Source of the DNA: Roseicitreum antarcticum
Lineage (GTDB): Bacteria > Pseudomonadota > Alphaproteobacteria > Rhodobacterales > Rhodobacteraceae
Reading direction: 5' to 3'
NCBI RefSeq assembly: GCF_014681765.1
Contig: NZ_CP061498.1
Location: forward strand, 2,431,501-2,495,500
Length of the DNA: 64,000 nucleotides
The first letter of the stretch is position 1. Each line of letters begins with the position of its first letter. The position numbers and the translations under genes are program-made. Positions 1-9,340 of the stretch are shown here, piece by piece. The notes below the pieces were generated by a model. It was not told the origin of the DNA, ran no database searches, and saw only the letters and a list, made by a program, of their open reading frames with translations.

Positions 1-1284
1 ACGGCTGGCGCCGTTTTCCAGGGCGTCGATGATGACATCGCCGGTGACCTGAAAGGTGGACAGCGTATTCTGGAACGGCAGCACTGAAAGAACGTCGCCC
101 ATCGTGACCTGTCCTTCACTGATCGAGGCGCGCAGCCCGCCGCCGTTCTGGATGGCGATGGTGATGCCCTGATCAGCGACACGGGCCAGCATCGCATCAG
201 CCACCAGGTTGCCCATCTGGCATTCCTGCGCACGGCATACCGTGCGGTCTCCTTCGATAGGCCCGGCGGATTCGGCTACGATCTGAGACTTCAGTTCCTC
301 GATTGGCCCGGCAAGGGCGTCCACTTCGGCTACGATTTCTGCGTTTGGGGTGATGGACCCGTCTACGACAATGGTATCCCCGCTGGCATGGATCAGTTGC
401 CCTGCATCGTCCAGTTCAAGGATCAGGTGGCCGACATACTTCCCGTAGGAATAGGCCTGCACGACGGGCACAAGGCCGCCGTCTTCGGCACCCACCCAGG
501 TGGGATAAGCCGCGTCACGGTCGGGGTCGCTGGCCGACATATAAGTGTGGGAATGTCCGCCGACCACAGCAGTCAGACCCGGTACCTGCGCGGCAATGTC
601 CAGGTCGCGATTCATGCCGACATGTGTCAGCGCGATGATCGGGGCGACATCCTGTTCCTGCAATTCGGCGACCACGCGGCGCAGTGCGGCTACCTCATCT
701 TCGAATACGACGGAAGGCCCGGGCGAGGCGGTTTCGGGCGTGTCAGTCGCCAAAGCCGAAACGATGCCGATCTTCAGCCCGCCGCGCTCAATGATCGTAT
801 AGGGCATTACCCTATCCGCCAGGATGTTCGAGGCAGAAACGTCAAGGTTGCTCGACAAAATCGGGAAACTGACAGTGTCCAAAAACACGGCCAGTCCTTC
901 CGGGCCAAGGTCGAATTCATGGTTGCCAACGGCCATTGCGTCAAAGCCGATACGCTCCATGAAATCGGCTTCGGCTTGTCCGCCATAGGTGGTGTAGAAT
1001 AGCGAGCCTTGTGAAGAATCGCCCGCGTCCAGCACTACAACCGGGTGGCCCTCGGCCGAGAGCGTGTCGCGCAGATCGTTGATAAGGGTAAACAGCCGGG
1101 CGGTGCCGCCAAAGCACTCGCCTGCGGCATCGTCTTCGGCCGAGCAGGTGGAGTTGAAGGCGTTGATCGGCTCAATCCGGCTGTGGAAATCGTTGATATG
1201 CAACACATGCAGCGTGGTATCGGCAAAGGCCGCTCCAGCTGACAGGGCCGCAATGGCAGTGGAAGCAAGCAGTGAAAGGCGCAT
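1..1284 (-). CDS. 5'-nucleotidase / 2',3'-cyclic phosphodiesterase family protein (UshA-like), C-terminus cut by window edge
   Basis: Periplasmic metallophosphatase of the UshA/CpdB family, which hydrolyses nucleotides or nucleotide sugars so that the nucleoside and phosphate can be salvaged. Visible: a Sec signal peptide of about 21 residues (MRLSLLASTAIAALSAGAAFA), then the two-metal motifs HINDFHSR (Asp32, His34), DAGDSSQGS, GNHEFDLG and GGHSHTYM, and from about residue 350 the start of the C-terminal substrate-binding domain (NGGGLRAS). The start at 1284 is preceded by GGAG at a good distance. 428 codons are visible without a stop, so the last part (roughly 100 residues in family members) lies outside the window. 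Which nucleotide it prefers cannot be told. Confidence 0.9.
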   Translation of the reverse strand, partial: MRLSLLASTAIAALSAGAAFADTTLHVLHINDFHSRIEPINAFNSTCSAEDDAAGECFGGTARLFTLINDLRDTLSAEGHPVVVLDAGDSSQGSLFYTTYGGQAEADFMERIGFDAMAVGNHEFDLGPEGLAVFLDTVSFPILSSNLDVSASNILADRVMPYTIIERGGLKIGIVSALATDTPETASPGPSVVFEDEVAALRRVVAELQEQDVAPIIALTHVGMNRDLDIAAQVPGLTAVVGGHSHTYMSASDPDRDAAYPTWVGAEDGGLVPVVQAYSYGKYVGHLILELDDAGQLIHASGDTIVVDGSITPNAEIVAEVDALAGPIEELKSQIVAESAGPIEGDRTVCRAQECQMGNLVADAMLARVADQGITIAIQNGGGLRASISEGQVTMGDVLSVLPFQNTLSTFQVTGDVIIDALENGASR

Positions 1285-1524
1285 CCGGGGACTCCATTTT
1301 AAAATCATCTCGGCCGCGCCACCTACTTTGCGAAAACGCCCGGACAACCCGACTTCTCAACAAGACAGTGGCGCGCCATCAGAAACGTGCCAGGGGCGGC
1401 ACATGCCCGAGGGTACCGCGAAGCCGGTTTTCAGCAAGCAAAAAATGGTAGGGGCTGGGCGCAAATTGCGAATGAAGTCAAACGCAGGCAGGCTGTCGGA
1501 ATGGCACGTGGAGGCGTAATCCAG

Positions 1525-3420
1525 CTACCCTTTGGTGTGGAAGAAATCGTGGACCGACTGGGCCATTGCTTCTGAAATGCCGCCGACTGCTTGCAGGTCT
1601 GACAGCCCCGCGCGCGCGACGGCTTTGGCGCTGCCGAAATGCGCGAGCAGCGCGCGTTTGCGCGCAGCGCCGATGCCTGGGATCTCATCCAGCGGGGTCG
1701 CACCCACTGCCTTGGCGCGTTTCGCGCGGTGGGTGCCGATGGCGAAGCGGTGCGCCTCGTCCCGCAGACGTTGCACGAAATACAGCACCGGGTCGTTGTG
1801 GCGCAGCGCAAAGGGCCTGCCGTCGGGGCGATAGAACTCTTCTTTGCCCGCGTCGCGGTCGATCCCCTTTGCCACACCCACCATGGCGATGTCGTCCACG
1901 CCCATCTCTGTCATGATTTCAGCCACTGCCGACACCTGCCCCGCGCCACCGTCGATCAAAAGAAGATCGGGCCACATTTCGCCCTCACGGTCGGGGTCTT
2001 CGCGAAGCAAGCGTTCGAAGCGGCGGGTCAGAACCTCTTTCATCATGCCAAAGTCGTCGCTGTTGGCGCCGGCATCAGATTTGATGTTGAACTTTCGGTA
2101 CTGGGATTTCAGGAAACCCTCAGGCCCGGCCACGATCATCGCGCCGACAGCATCCGTGCCTTGGATATGCGAGTTGTCGTAAACCTCTACCCGGCGGGGT
2201 GTGGCCTCCAGCCCGAAGGCGTCGGCAAGACCTGCCAGAAGTTTGCCCTGCGCTGCCCCTTCGGCCATGCGACGCGCCAGGCTTTCACGGGCGTTGCGGG
2301 CGGCATTTTCGACCAGTTCGGCCTTTTCGCCGCGCAGGGGAACGGCAAGGGACACCTTGCGTTCGGCCCGGTCCGACAGAAGCTGCACCATCAGATCCTC
2401 ATTCTCGATCGGATGTGACAGCAGGATCAGCGGCGCGGGTGTCTTGTCGTCGTAGAACTGCGCCAGAAAGGCCTCTAGGATTTCGGCCTCATCCGCGCCG
2501 GCGCCTGTGCGTGGGTAGAAGTCCTTGTTGCCCCAAGACTGGTTTGCCCGGATGAAGAACACCTGCACGCAGGCTTGTCCGCTGTCCAGGTGCAGGGCGA
2601 TTACATCAGCCTCGGTCACGCCGCGCGGGTTGATGCCCTGGGCTTGCTGCACATTCGTCAGAGCGCGGATGCGGTCGCGCAGGGCAGCGGCGCGTTCAAA
2701 TTCCATCGCCTCCGATGCGGCCTGCATGTCGGCGGCCAGCTGCGCCTGGATATGGGTGGATTTGCCTGACAGGAACCGTTCGGCATCGGCCACAAGGCCT
2801 GCGTAATCCTCCTTGGACACATAGTCGACGCAGGGCGCGCTGCACCGTTTGATCTGGTACAGCAGACACGGGCGTGTGCGGCCGTTGAACACCGAATCTG
2901 AGCAGTTGCGCAGCAGGAATACCCGCTGCAATTGGTTGAGCGTGCGGTTCACGGCGCCTGCGCTGGCGAAGGGGCCAAAGTAGCTGCCCTTGACAGTTTT
3001 TTTGCCCCTGTGCTTGCGCAGTTGGGGAAAGGGGTGGTCTTTTGGCAGCAGGATGTTGGGGAAGCTCTTGTCGTCGCGCAGAAGCACATTGTAGCGGGGT
3101 TTCAGCTGCTTGATGAGGTTTTGTTCCAGCAGCAACGCTTCGGTTTCGGTCCGCGTCGTCAGGAACAGCATCGAGGCGGTTTCCTCGATCATCCGCGCGA
3201 TTCGACCGGAATGCCCTGAGGGGCGCGCATAGTTCGATACGCGGGCCCGCAGGTTACGGGCCTTGCCGACATAGAGCACTTCGGACTGCGCATTCAGCAT
3301 CCGGTAGACCCCGGGTGAGGCATCGAGGGTCTTCAGATAAGCCGCGATGCGCCCATAGCCTGTTTCTGGGGCACCGCCGGGGCTTTGCGCCGTTATTTCC
3401 GGTTCGGTCGGATCTTGCAT
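1525..3420 (-). CDS. uvrC: UvrABC system protein C (excinuclease subunit)
   Basis: Makes the two incisions around a bulky DNA lesion in nucleotide excision repair, together with UvrA and UvrB. Domains in order: GIY-YIG nuclease near the N-terminus (SPGVYRML...[16 protein letters not shown]), a UVR motif ([11 protein letters not shown]), the RNase H-like endonuclease domain ([17 protein letters not shown]) and a C-terminal helix-hairpin-helix ([17 protein letters not shown]). I chose the start at 3420 (MQDPTEPE) because AAAGGTG lies upstream; the frame stays open to 3480 but gives no family-like residues there. At 631 aa the length is normal. The FolM-like SDR upstream on the same strand is a common neighbour in this family of bacteria. 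Confidence 0.95.
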   Translation of the reverse strand: MQDPTEPEITAQSPGGAPETGYGRIAAYLKTLDASPGVYRMLNAQSEVLYVGKARNLRARVSNYARPSGHSGRIARMIEETASMLFLTTRTETEALLLEQNLIKQLKPRYNVLLRDDKSFPNILLPKDHPFPQLRKHRGKKTVKGSYFGPFASAGAVNRTLNQLQRVFLLRNCSDSVFNGRTRPCLLYQIKRCSAPCVDYVSKEDYAGLVADAERFLSGKSTHIQAQLAADMQAASEAMEFERAAALRDRIRALTNVQQAQGINPRGVTEADVIALHLDSGQACVQVFFIRANQSWGNKDFYPRTGAGADEAEILEAFLAQFYDDKTPAPLILLSHPIENEDLMVQLLSDRAERKVSLAVPLRGEKAELVENAARNARESLARRMAEGAAQGKLLAGLADAFGLEATPRRVEVYDNSHIQGTDAVGAMIVAGPEGFLKSQYRKFNIKSDAGANSDDFGMMKEVLTRRFERLLREDPDREGEMWPDLLLIDGGAGQVSAVAEIMTEMGVDDIAMVGVAKGIDRDAGKEEFYRPDGRPFALRHNDPVLYFVQRLRDEAHRFAIGTHRAKRAKAVGATPLDEIPGIGAARKRALLAHFGSAKAVARAGLSDLQAVGGISEAMAQSVHDFFHTKG

Positions 3421-3717
3421 GTCTGGCACCTTTGATTCCCCCGGATTGCTGCAACGAACTTCGCATAGGTTCAAGATCAAACCTGTCCACGGAAACTGTG
3501 GATAAGTCTGTGGGAATAAACCGGCGCGTCGGGAAATATCCTTGTTTTCAGGGCAGTTCAGAGAGGTGCCTAATTTTTAGGCTAAACTGTAACATATTGA
3601 CATATATACATAATATTTTTCCAAGGCGCCAACTATCTGAAAAACCTAACAAATTCTTAACGGAAATGTGACACGATGGCGAGCGGTGCAAAACTCTGAC
3701 AAGTGAGAGGGTTTTTG
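3421..3717. other. AT-rich intergenic region with a DnaA-box-like 9-mer
   Basis: No gene seen. The stretch 3590-3665 is strikingly AT-rich for this genome and carries short A/T runs typical of a promoter or bent DNA; it lies upstream of uvrC. TGTGGATAA at 3497-3505 is a perfect complement of the DnaA box TTATCCACA. There is only one such box, so I do not call an origin. The most likely use is the uvrC promoter region. Confidence 0.5.
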
Positions 3718-4500
3718 CTACTCGATCCCGATGACATCGGGCGTTTGCCAAGCAAGATGCTGGCCCCCGTCTACCGCCAGCATCTGCCCCGTAACCGCAG
3801 GAGCATCCAGAAAATAGCCCAGTGCGGCAGTGATATCGGCGGCGTTTGCGCCCCGTTCCAGCACTGTCGCCGCGCGCTGTCTGGCGAAGTGGTCCGCCGA
3901 CTGGCGCCCACCCTGAAGCGTTGGCCCGGGCCCTATGGCATTGACCCGAATGTCAGGTGCCAAAGCCTGTGCTGCCGTCTGAGTCAGCGCCCAGAGGCCC
4001 ATCTTGGCAAGCGTGTAAGTCATGAACTCAGGTGTCAGCTTATGGACGCGCTGGTCAATCATGTTCAGCACCATGGCTCGCGCAACCGGCTCAGCCATGT
4101 TGTTCCGACTGGCGCTAGGGGCTTGCGCGGCGAAATGCTGTGTCAGAACGAACGGCGCGCGCAGGTTTGAGCCGAAATGCCGGTCCCAACTATCGCGCGT
4201 GGCGGACCGGATGTTGTCATATTCAAAGATGGAGGCGTTGTTGATCAGTAATGTCAGCGGGCCACCAAGCGCCTGCGAGGCGCGCGCGACCAGCGATGCG
4301 CTGGCCGCTTCGTCCAGAAGGTCCGCCTGCACTGTCACTGCCTGAACGCCATGGCTGCGCGCCTCAGCCGCGACATCGTCGGCCTCGGTCGCGGATGTCG
4401 CATAGTGGATCGCCACGTCATGTCCGCGAGAGGCCAGATACAGCGCCATCGCGCGCCCCAGTCGCTTGCCCGCCCCTGTAATTAGCGCCTTGTCATTCAT
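3718..4500 (-). CDS. SDR family oxidoreductase, FolM/pteridine-reductase-like
   Basis: NAD(P)H-dependent short-chain dehydrogenase of 260 aa. Visible: cofactor loop TGAGKRLGR at residues 8-16, the NNAS motif (LLINNASIFEYD), catalytic YTLAK (YxxxK) and the IGPGPT loop after the active site. The Arg in the glycine loop (GKRLGR) and the IGPGPTL segment are typical of the pteridine reductase/FolM (dihydromonapterin reductase) branch, which is why I prefer a pterin role over a general SDR. The start ATG overlaps the stop of the upstream antiporter gene (ATGA), implying translational coupling. The substrate is inferred from family resemblance only. Confidence 0.8.
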   Translation of the reverse strand: MNDKALITGAGKRLGRAMALYLASRGHDVAIHYATSATEADDVAAEARSHGVQAVTVQADLLDEAASASLVARASQALGGPLTLLINNASIFEYDNIRSATRDSWDRHFGSNLRAPFVLTQHFAAQAPSASRNNMAEPVARAMVLNMIDQRVHKLTPEFMTYTLAKMGLWALTQTAAQALAPDIRVNAIGPGPTLQGGRQSADHFARQRAATVLERGANAADITAALGYFLDAPAVTGQMLAVDGGQHLAWQTPDVIGIE

Positions 4501-5447
4501 GCACTGCCCCGCATTACCAATGTCGCAACATAGCCTGCATAGGCCAAAAGCAAAACTACACCCCAACCCCGGGTGATGCGCCAGCCCAGCCAGATGAAGG
4601 GTGCCAGCACCAGCGATGCGCCGAGCATGACCCACAGGTCGATGCGCGCAATATCGTCGGGGACCGGGATCGGGCCAATCAACGATGCGATGCCGATGAT
4701 TGCCAGCAGATTGAATACGTTGGAACCGATGATATTGCCGATGGCGATCCCGGATTCGCGCCGTATCGCGGCCATGACTGTCGTTGCCAGTTCTGGCAGC
4801 GATGTGCCCACCGCGACCAGCGTCAATCCGATCAGCGCATCGGATACGCCAAGCGCTGAGGCGATACTTGTTGCCCCGCCAACAAGCATTTGTGCGCCCA
4901 GCGGCAGGCCGATCACGCCCACTGCAAGATAGAATGCGATCTTCGTGCCGGCTATTCCGGGGTCGGCACCCTCCAGCGAGTCAGTTGTTGTGAGGGCCTG
5001 ATGCGCTCGGGCGCTGCGGTAGTTGTCGGCCAGCATCAGCCCCAAGCCCGCCAACAGGATCAGTGCATGCGGGGTTGTGATCGGACCAAAAAAGGCGACG
5101 GCGATGAACAGCACTGTCGCAGCGATCATGGTGAGAAAGTCACGCGCAACGCTGCGTTCGACCGTCATGGCTGAAATGAGCGCGGGCGCCCCAAGAACCA
5201 GCAGGATGTTTGCGGTATTGGAACCAACCACATTGCCCAGGGCCAGGCCCGGCGCACCGCTGAGGACTGCGTCTACCGACACCAGCATTTCGGGCGCTGA
5301 AGTGCCGAAGGCGACCACGGTCAGTCCGACGATGATCGCGGGAATTCCCATCCGGATCGCCAGGTTTACCGCGCCCTTGGTCAGGGCATCCCCCGCGACC
5401 AGCAATAGGCCGAGGCCGACCAGGATCAGTACAATATCTAACAGCAC
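4497..5447 (-). CDS. Calcium/sodium antiporter (CaCA family, YrbG-like)
   Basis: Inner-membrane cation exchanger of 316 aa with two inverted halves, each carrying an alpha-repeat: GTSAPEMLVSVDAVLSG near residue 50 and GTSLPELATTVMAAI near residue 210. Both repeats keep the acidic residue needed for ion binding, and each is followed by a GN(I/V)(I/V)GSN motif. About ten hydrophobic segments are visible. It starts an operon that overlaps the SDR gene downstream by 4 bp. Whether it moves Ca2+ in exchange for Na+ or for H+ cannot be read from the sequence. Confidence 0.9.
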   Translation of the reverse strand: MLLDIVLILVGLGLLLVAGDALTKGAVNLAIRMGIPAIIVGLTVVAFGTSAPEMLVSVDAVLSGAPGLALGNVVGSNTANILLVLGAPALISAMTVERSVARDFLTMIAATVLFIAVAFFGPITTPHALILLAGLGLMLADNYRSARAHQALTTTDSLEGADPGIAGTKIAFYLAVGVIGLPLGAQMLVGGATSIASALGVSDALIGLTLVAVGTSLPELATTVMAAIRRESGIAIGNIIGSNVFNLLAIIGIASLIGPIPVPDDIARIDLWVMLGASLVLAPFIWLGWRITRGWGVVLLLAYAGYVATLVMRGSA

Positions 5448-5557
5448 GGTTTACTCCTACAGGTCGTGTCGGACGCTGTTACATCCGGGGTCTTGCCGAT
5501 GGCACCTGAATGCATGAAGCGATGGATTGCTGGCGGCTAAAAGTCAGGCGAATAGCA

Positions 5558-5731
5558 TCATGACTTGCAAGCGCACTTGCCGCGGCCGATCGAAAACCGC
5601 CCGCATTGCGCGCATTTGCGGGGCCTTTTCAGCAGATCTGGCATATTGCGGCGATGAGGGAATAGAAACTTCTGGATGGCGCCCATAACGACCATAAACA
5701 GCAGGAAGAATGTGACGATCTTCAGTATCAT
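5558..5731 (-). CDS. 57-aa membrane microprotein with zinc-ribbon-like CxxC...CxC tail
   Basis: Small gene starting 3 nt after the sppA stop codon, so probably co-translated with it. The product has one hydrophobic N-terminal segment (residues 4-18, IVTFFLLFMVVMGAI), a basic linker (HRR, KRPRK) and a C-terminal CAQCGRF...GKCACK block. The four cysteines (CxxC plus CxC) could bind one zinc ion. I know similar short proteins in Rhodobacteraceae only as uncharacterised. The frame, ATG start and tight spacing to sppA support a real gene. A role in peptide turnover at the membrane with SppA is inference. Confidence 0.75.
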   Translation of the reverse strand: MILKIVTFFLLFMVVMGAIQKFLFPHRRNMPDLLKRPRKCAQCGRFSIGRGKCACKS

Positions 5732-5734
5732 GCG

Positions 5735-6535
5735 CTAAAGTCCGACGCTGGCCCACAGGGCGCGGTCTTCGACACTGGCCATGGCATCGGACATGGCCTG
5801 CCCCGTGATGCGCTGAAAGAACGGGCGCCGCTGTCCATAGACTGAAAAGCGCACCGCGTCGCCGAAGGTGGCTTTCATCTTCGGGACCAAGTGGCCAATG
5901 CCATCGGCAAGGCCCATGTCGACGCCGCCCTGCCCGACCCAGATATTGCCGTTGAAAAGATCGGTTTCGGTGTTCAGCGCCGCGCCGCGCCGGGATTGGA
6001 CCTGCTCGACGAAGGCGGCATGGATCTGGTCCTGTAGCGCGCGCAAGCGGGTCACATCCTCGGGGTTTTCGGGGCGGAATGGGTCCAGCATGGATTTCGA
6101 GGTGCCTGCGGCATACACGCGGCGCTCAATACCGTTGCGCGCCAGCAAGTCATGGAAGCCAAAGCCTGCAGAGATCACGCCGATCGACCCTATGATCGAA
6201 CAGGTATCGATCCAGATGTGATCGGCGGAGGTGGCCAGCCAATAGCCGCCTGATGCCGCCACATCCTCAACAAACGCATGCACTGGCACGCCGGTTTCTG
6301 TCGCCAACCGCCGGACCCGCGCCGCGATCAACGCGCTTTGGACCGGCGACCCGCCGGGCGAATTGATGACCAGCGCGACCGCCCGCGGTTTGCCGCGCCG
6401 GAAGGCACGCTCGATCATCGGGGCAAGAGCGGCGTCGTTCAGCCGGGCGCCGCCGCCGCTCGCTGCGATGGTGCCACTCAGCCGGATGACGGCGACCAAT
6501 GGCTTGCGTTTGGCGAAGGGAATGAATCTGAACAT
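5735..6535 (-). CDS. sppA: S49-family signal peptide peptidase (short SppA type)
   Basis: Membrane-associated serine protease of 266 aa that degrades cleaved signal peptides or other membrane peptides. It is the short, single-domain type, about half the length of E. coli SppA. Visible: VINSPGGSP (oxyanion-hole strand), the nucleophile Ser95 in DVAASGGYWLA and the general base Lys147 in GTSKSMLDPF, the Ser/Lys dyad of the family. The start at 6535 (MFRFIPFAKRKP) is a choice: no strong ribosome binding site is visible, and the frame stays open upstream to 6856 without family-like residues. The 57-aa zinc-ribbon gene follows 3 nt downstream. Confidence 0.88.
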   Translation of the reverse strand: MFRFIPFAKRKPLVAVIRLSGTIAASGGGARLNDAALAPMIERAFRRGKPRAVALVINSPGGSPVQSALIAARVRRLATETGVPVHAFVEDVAASGGYWLATSADHIWIDTCSIIGSIGVISAGFGFHDLLARNGIERRVYAAGTSKSMLDPFRPENPEDVTRLRALQDQIHAAFVEQVQSRRGAALNTETDLFNGNIWVGQGGVDMGLADGIGHLVPKMKATFGDAVRFSVYGQRRPFFQRITGQAMSDAMASVEDRALWASVGL

Positions 6536-7019
6536 AAGCTTGCATGTAGGTTGTGAAACATCGCGCAACAAGGCGGCATCGGGTATGGTGCGCGAAGTAT
6601 TTTCAGCGCTCTGTGTGTGCGATTGCGCATTGTCTCCACTGAGACCTGGCGCAGTCGCTTCGGCGCCGACATGTAGGCGCCATGGAGGCGACGGGCTTTC
6701 CCCGTTAGTCTTTATCGCGGTGCAGGCAGAACCCTGGCCCCGCTGGACGCCCTTGAGGGCCTGGTTGGGCGATTTGCTAAGATCCGAACGCCCTGCCCGC
6801 ATCAACGGCACCTTTTTACACGTGATGGGCGTAACTTTTCCGTCGACTATAGACATACCATCGGTTTTGGCGTTGGTTTCGTAGATGTATGGGTATCAGT
6901 TCGCGCAATAGCTGGGGCTTTGCGCTTATACGGTCGGACACGGCGCGAAAATGTCGTCCCCGCAGGGCGTTGCGCTTCTTTTGGCCTGCTGATCAAACCT
7001 GCGGATTAGGAGTATGGAA
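6536..7019. other. 484-bp divergent intergenic region, no gene recognised
   Basis: It lies between sppA (minus) and the methyltransferase (plus), so it should hold both promoters. Visible: the inverted repeat GGCGCC-8 nt-GGCGCC at 6662-6681 and a short ACGGG/CCCGT stem just after it. I see no convincing open frame with family signal, no tRNA, and no 4.5S, 6S or tmRNA pattern that I can defend. A small RNA here is possible. Confidence 0.4.
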
Positions 7020-7982
7020 ATGCCGGTTTGTCCTTTGACAGGGGGCGATATGCGCCGATGGATGACCGTCCGTTCGGACTGGCGGCGCCCTGAAGTGGCG
7101 GACAGCCATACGCTTTGGTGGTCGGATGCGGCGGCATATGGCGCGCTGTTTCCCCGCCCCTCGGGACAGGAAGTGGCAGCATTCTATGATTTCGCCGAAT
7201 ACTATACCCACCGCAGCGATGGCGCGATGTCGCGGCGTCGCGCGACCTCGCTGGCGCTGCGCATCCTGATGGCGATCGCCTACCGGCTGGATCATGGGCA
7301 CGAGCCGGTCCTGGACTGGTGGGAGCGGCTGCTGCCCGACGCGCGCAGGCATTGCCTGGAGATCGGCTGCGGCGCGGGCGGCGACATGGAGCTTCTGTCA
7401 CCGTATTTCGAGACGATCACGGGTGTGGACCCCGACCGGCGCGCTTGCCGTGTGGCGCGTGACCGCGGGCTGACCGTGCACGAGGCGATTGCCGAGGATC
7501 TGCCGCAAGCGGTACGGGACATGCACTATGACCTCATCGTGATGTTGCATGTGCTGGAGCATTGCCTGGACCCCCTTGCGGCCCTGCAGCAGGCTGGATC
7601 GGTCTTGTCGGACGATGGCATCCTGATGGTAGAGGTGCCCAACAACCAAGCGCTGGGCCGTAGCCTGAAGCAAGATAACTGGCATTGGCTGGATGTTCCG
7701 CGCCACCTGAACTTTTTCACGGAACAAAGCCTGACTACCATTTGCGCGCGCGCAGGGCTGAAGGTGCAACGGATCGAGTACCGTGGGTATTGCCGCCAAT
7801 TTGATGAGCGCTGGATTGCCACCGAAGCCGCCATAGCGGCGCGACACGAGGGGCGTGCCGAGGCCACAGCTGCCGAATTTACCCGGCACGCCCTCCAACA
7901 GGCGCTGCTGCTGGCCATGACCGGCCTGGCGCCAAAGGCGCGCAAGTATGATTCGGTCCGCGCGATCTGCACCCGCGCCTGA
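7020..7982 (+). CDS. Class I SAM-dependent methyltransferase
   Basis: 320-aa methyltransferase with a Rossmann-fold SAM site: motif I LEIGCGAGGDMELL at about residues 118-131, acidic motif II (GVDPDRRACRVA), motif IV (YDLIVMLHVLEHC) and a following VEVPN strand. The C-terminal part resembles the Methyltransf_23 type often found with cell-surface sugar or lipid pathways. I chose ATG 7020 because AGGAG at 7008-7012 is 7 nt upstream of it; the in-frame ATG at 7014 is only 1 nt from the same site. It has no operon partner. Substrate unknown. Confidence 0.8.
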   Translation: MPVCPLTGGDMRRWMTVRSDWRRPEVADSHTLWWSDAAAYGALFPRPSGQEVAAFYDFAEYYTHRSDGAMSRRRATSLALRILMAIAYRLDHGHEPVLDWWERLLPDARRHCLEIGCGAGGDMELLSPYFETITGVDPDRRACRVARDRGLTVHEAIAEDLPQAVRDMHYDLIVMLHVLEHCLDPLAALQQAGSVLSDDGILMVEVPNNQALGRSLKQDNWHWLDVPRHLNFFTEQSLTTICARAGLKVQRIEYRGYCRQFDERWIATEAAIAARHEGRAEATAAEFTRHALQQALLLAMTGLAPKARKYDSVRAICTRA

Positions 7983-8022
7983 CGCGGGTGCAGATGTTTG
8001 CCGGTCGTCGCGGCGACGGCTG

Positions 8023-8916
8023 TCAGACCCAGCGGGCGAACGGCGGCAGGCTCATCAGCACAGCATCGGGATCGTGCCCGGTTTCCAGCCCGAATTTTGT
8101 ACCGCGATCGTAGACGAGGTTGTACTCGGCATAAAGTCCGCGATGGATCAGCTGGATTTCCTTGTCCTCATCCGTCCAGGGGGTCATGCGGCGCTTTTCG
8201 ACCTGTTGCAAGAACGCGGGCAGGAACGCGCGCCCGACATCTTGCGTGAAGGCGAAATCAACCTCCCAGTCGCCGGTGCAATGGTCATCGTAGAAAATCC
8301 CGCCAACACCGCGCGCGCGCTTTCGATGCGGAATAAAGAAGTACTCATCCGCCCAAGCCTTGTACTTGGGGTAGAGTTCTGCGCCGTGGGGGTCACAATG
8401 AGCCTTCAGCGTGTTGTGGAAATTTGCGGTATCCGCGGCATATTCGATGCAAGGGTTCAGGTCTGACCCGCCGCCGAACCACCAACCGCCCGGGGTCCAG
8501 AACATGCGGGTGTTCATGTGAACCGCTGGCACATGGGGGTTCTGCATGTGCGCAACCAGCGAAATACCACTGGCCCAAAACCGGGGATCGGCATCGAGGC
8601 CGGGGATTTCCTTGCGCGCCGTCAAGGACTTGCGGGCGCGGTCTTCCAGCGTCCCGTACACGGCCGAGACATTGACCCCCACCTTTTCAAACACCCGCCC
8701 GCCGCGCATCACGCTCATCAGGCCGCCGCCGGCGTCCGATCCGTCTGGCGCTGTCCTTTGCGTTTCGCGCAGTGCGAACTTGCCCGCAGGTTGATCGGAC
8801 AGGGGCCCGTTGGTTTGGCTGTCCTCGACCCTTTCAAACGCTGCGCAGATCTGATCTCTCAGGGTTTTGAACCAGGCTGCGGCGGTCGCCTTGCGGCTGT
8901 CAAAGGGGTCAGTCAT
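8023..8916 (-). CDS. hemF: Oxygen-dependent coproporphyrinogen III oxidase
   Basis: Oxidative decarboxylation of coproporphyrinogen III to protoporphyrinogen IX in haem (and, where present, bacteriochlorophyll) synthesis. The 297-aa protein carries the family hallmarks GVNVSAVYG, HMQNPHVPAVHMNTR (conserved His residues), WWFGGGSDLNPC, FIPHRKRARGVGGIFYDD and the C-terminal EYNLVYDRGTKFGL..VLMSLPP block. Start 8916 has an excellent AGGAGG site 7 nt upstream. It needs O2, so the organism is at least facultatively aerobic. Confidence 0.97.
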   Translation of the reverse strand: MTDPFDSRKATAAAWFKTLRDQICAAFERVEDSQTNGPLSDQPAGKFALRETQRTAPDGSDAGGGLMSVMRGGRVFEKVGVNVSAVYGTLEDRARKSLTARKEIPGLDADPRFWASGISLVAHMQNPHVPAVHMNTRMFWTPGGWWFGGGSDLNPCIEYAADTANFHNTLKAHCDPHGAELYPKYKAWADEYFFIPHRKRARGVGGIFYDDHCTGDWEVDFAFTQDVGRAFLPAFLQQVEKRRMTPWTDEDKEIQLIHRGLYAEYNLVYDRGTKFGLETGHDPDAVLMSLPPFARWV

Positions 8917-9340
8917 GGCTTTGCCTCCTGTCGGCTGCGATGTCGGGCTGTGCCCCCGGCGCGGCCTGCGTGTCACGAATATGCAAGCGCTAGCAACTTT
9001 CCCGCCGCCGCGCCAGACCCCTGCCAATCCCTCCCTCGCGTTGGCTGCGCGCAGTGCCAGCGCTGCGCTTGAACTGTTTCCACGGTGTGACAATCCCTTG
9101 ATTCGCGTCTAGGTTGTATTGCGACCCCGGCAAGTGGGCGTAAGCACCATCACCATGGTATCTATTTTGCAGTGATATTGGCGCAAAATGATGAAATGTG
9201 CAGCATCTGCACCACACATTGCGCCGAACCACGCCGTACCCGTATTTGGCGTTGTGGCGTTTGGCTGTTTGGTGTATCCACCGTTAGTAATGGGTCAGAA
9301 GTAAAAGGCCTGCACAGCTTAGATTCAAAGGACCATAGAC
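8917..9340. other. 424-bp divergent intergenic region with an inverted repeat
   Basis: Separates hemF (minus) from the secreted small protein gene (plus). Apart from the compound inverted repeat at 9180-9225, listed separately, I see no gene. The part near 9230-9340 is less GC-rich and should contain the promoter of the gene at 9341. Confidence 0.5.
9180..9225. repeat. Compound inverted repeat, possible operator or hairpin
   Basis: Outer arms GGCGCAA (9180-9186) and TTGCGCC (9219-9225) enclose a perfect inner stem GTGCAG-CAT-CTGCAC (9198-9212). The element lies about 115 bp upstream of the secreted-protein gene at 9341. It could be a protein-binding site for either divergent gene or an RNA stem in a long leader. 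Confidence 0.45.

Noticed and set aside
1285-1524. Possible small gene or tRNA between the 5'-nucleotidase and uvrC
   Set aside because: Frames here lack a ribosome site and family signal, and no cloverleaf can be drawn. pgsA, often behind uvrC in relatives, is not here.
3490-3665. Replication origin
   Set aside because: Only one DnaA box, and none of the usual origin neighbours such as dnaA, hemE or parAB in the window.
9150-9340. Insertion sequence ends
   Set aside because: The inverted repeat is short and nested in under 50 bp, with no transposase and no target-site duplication.
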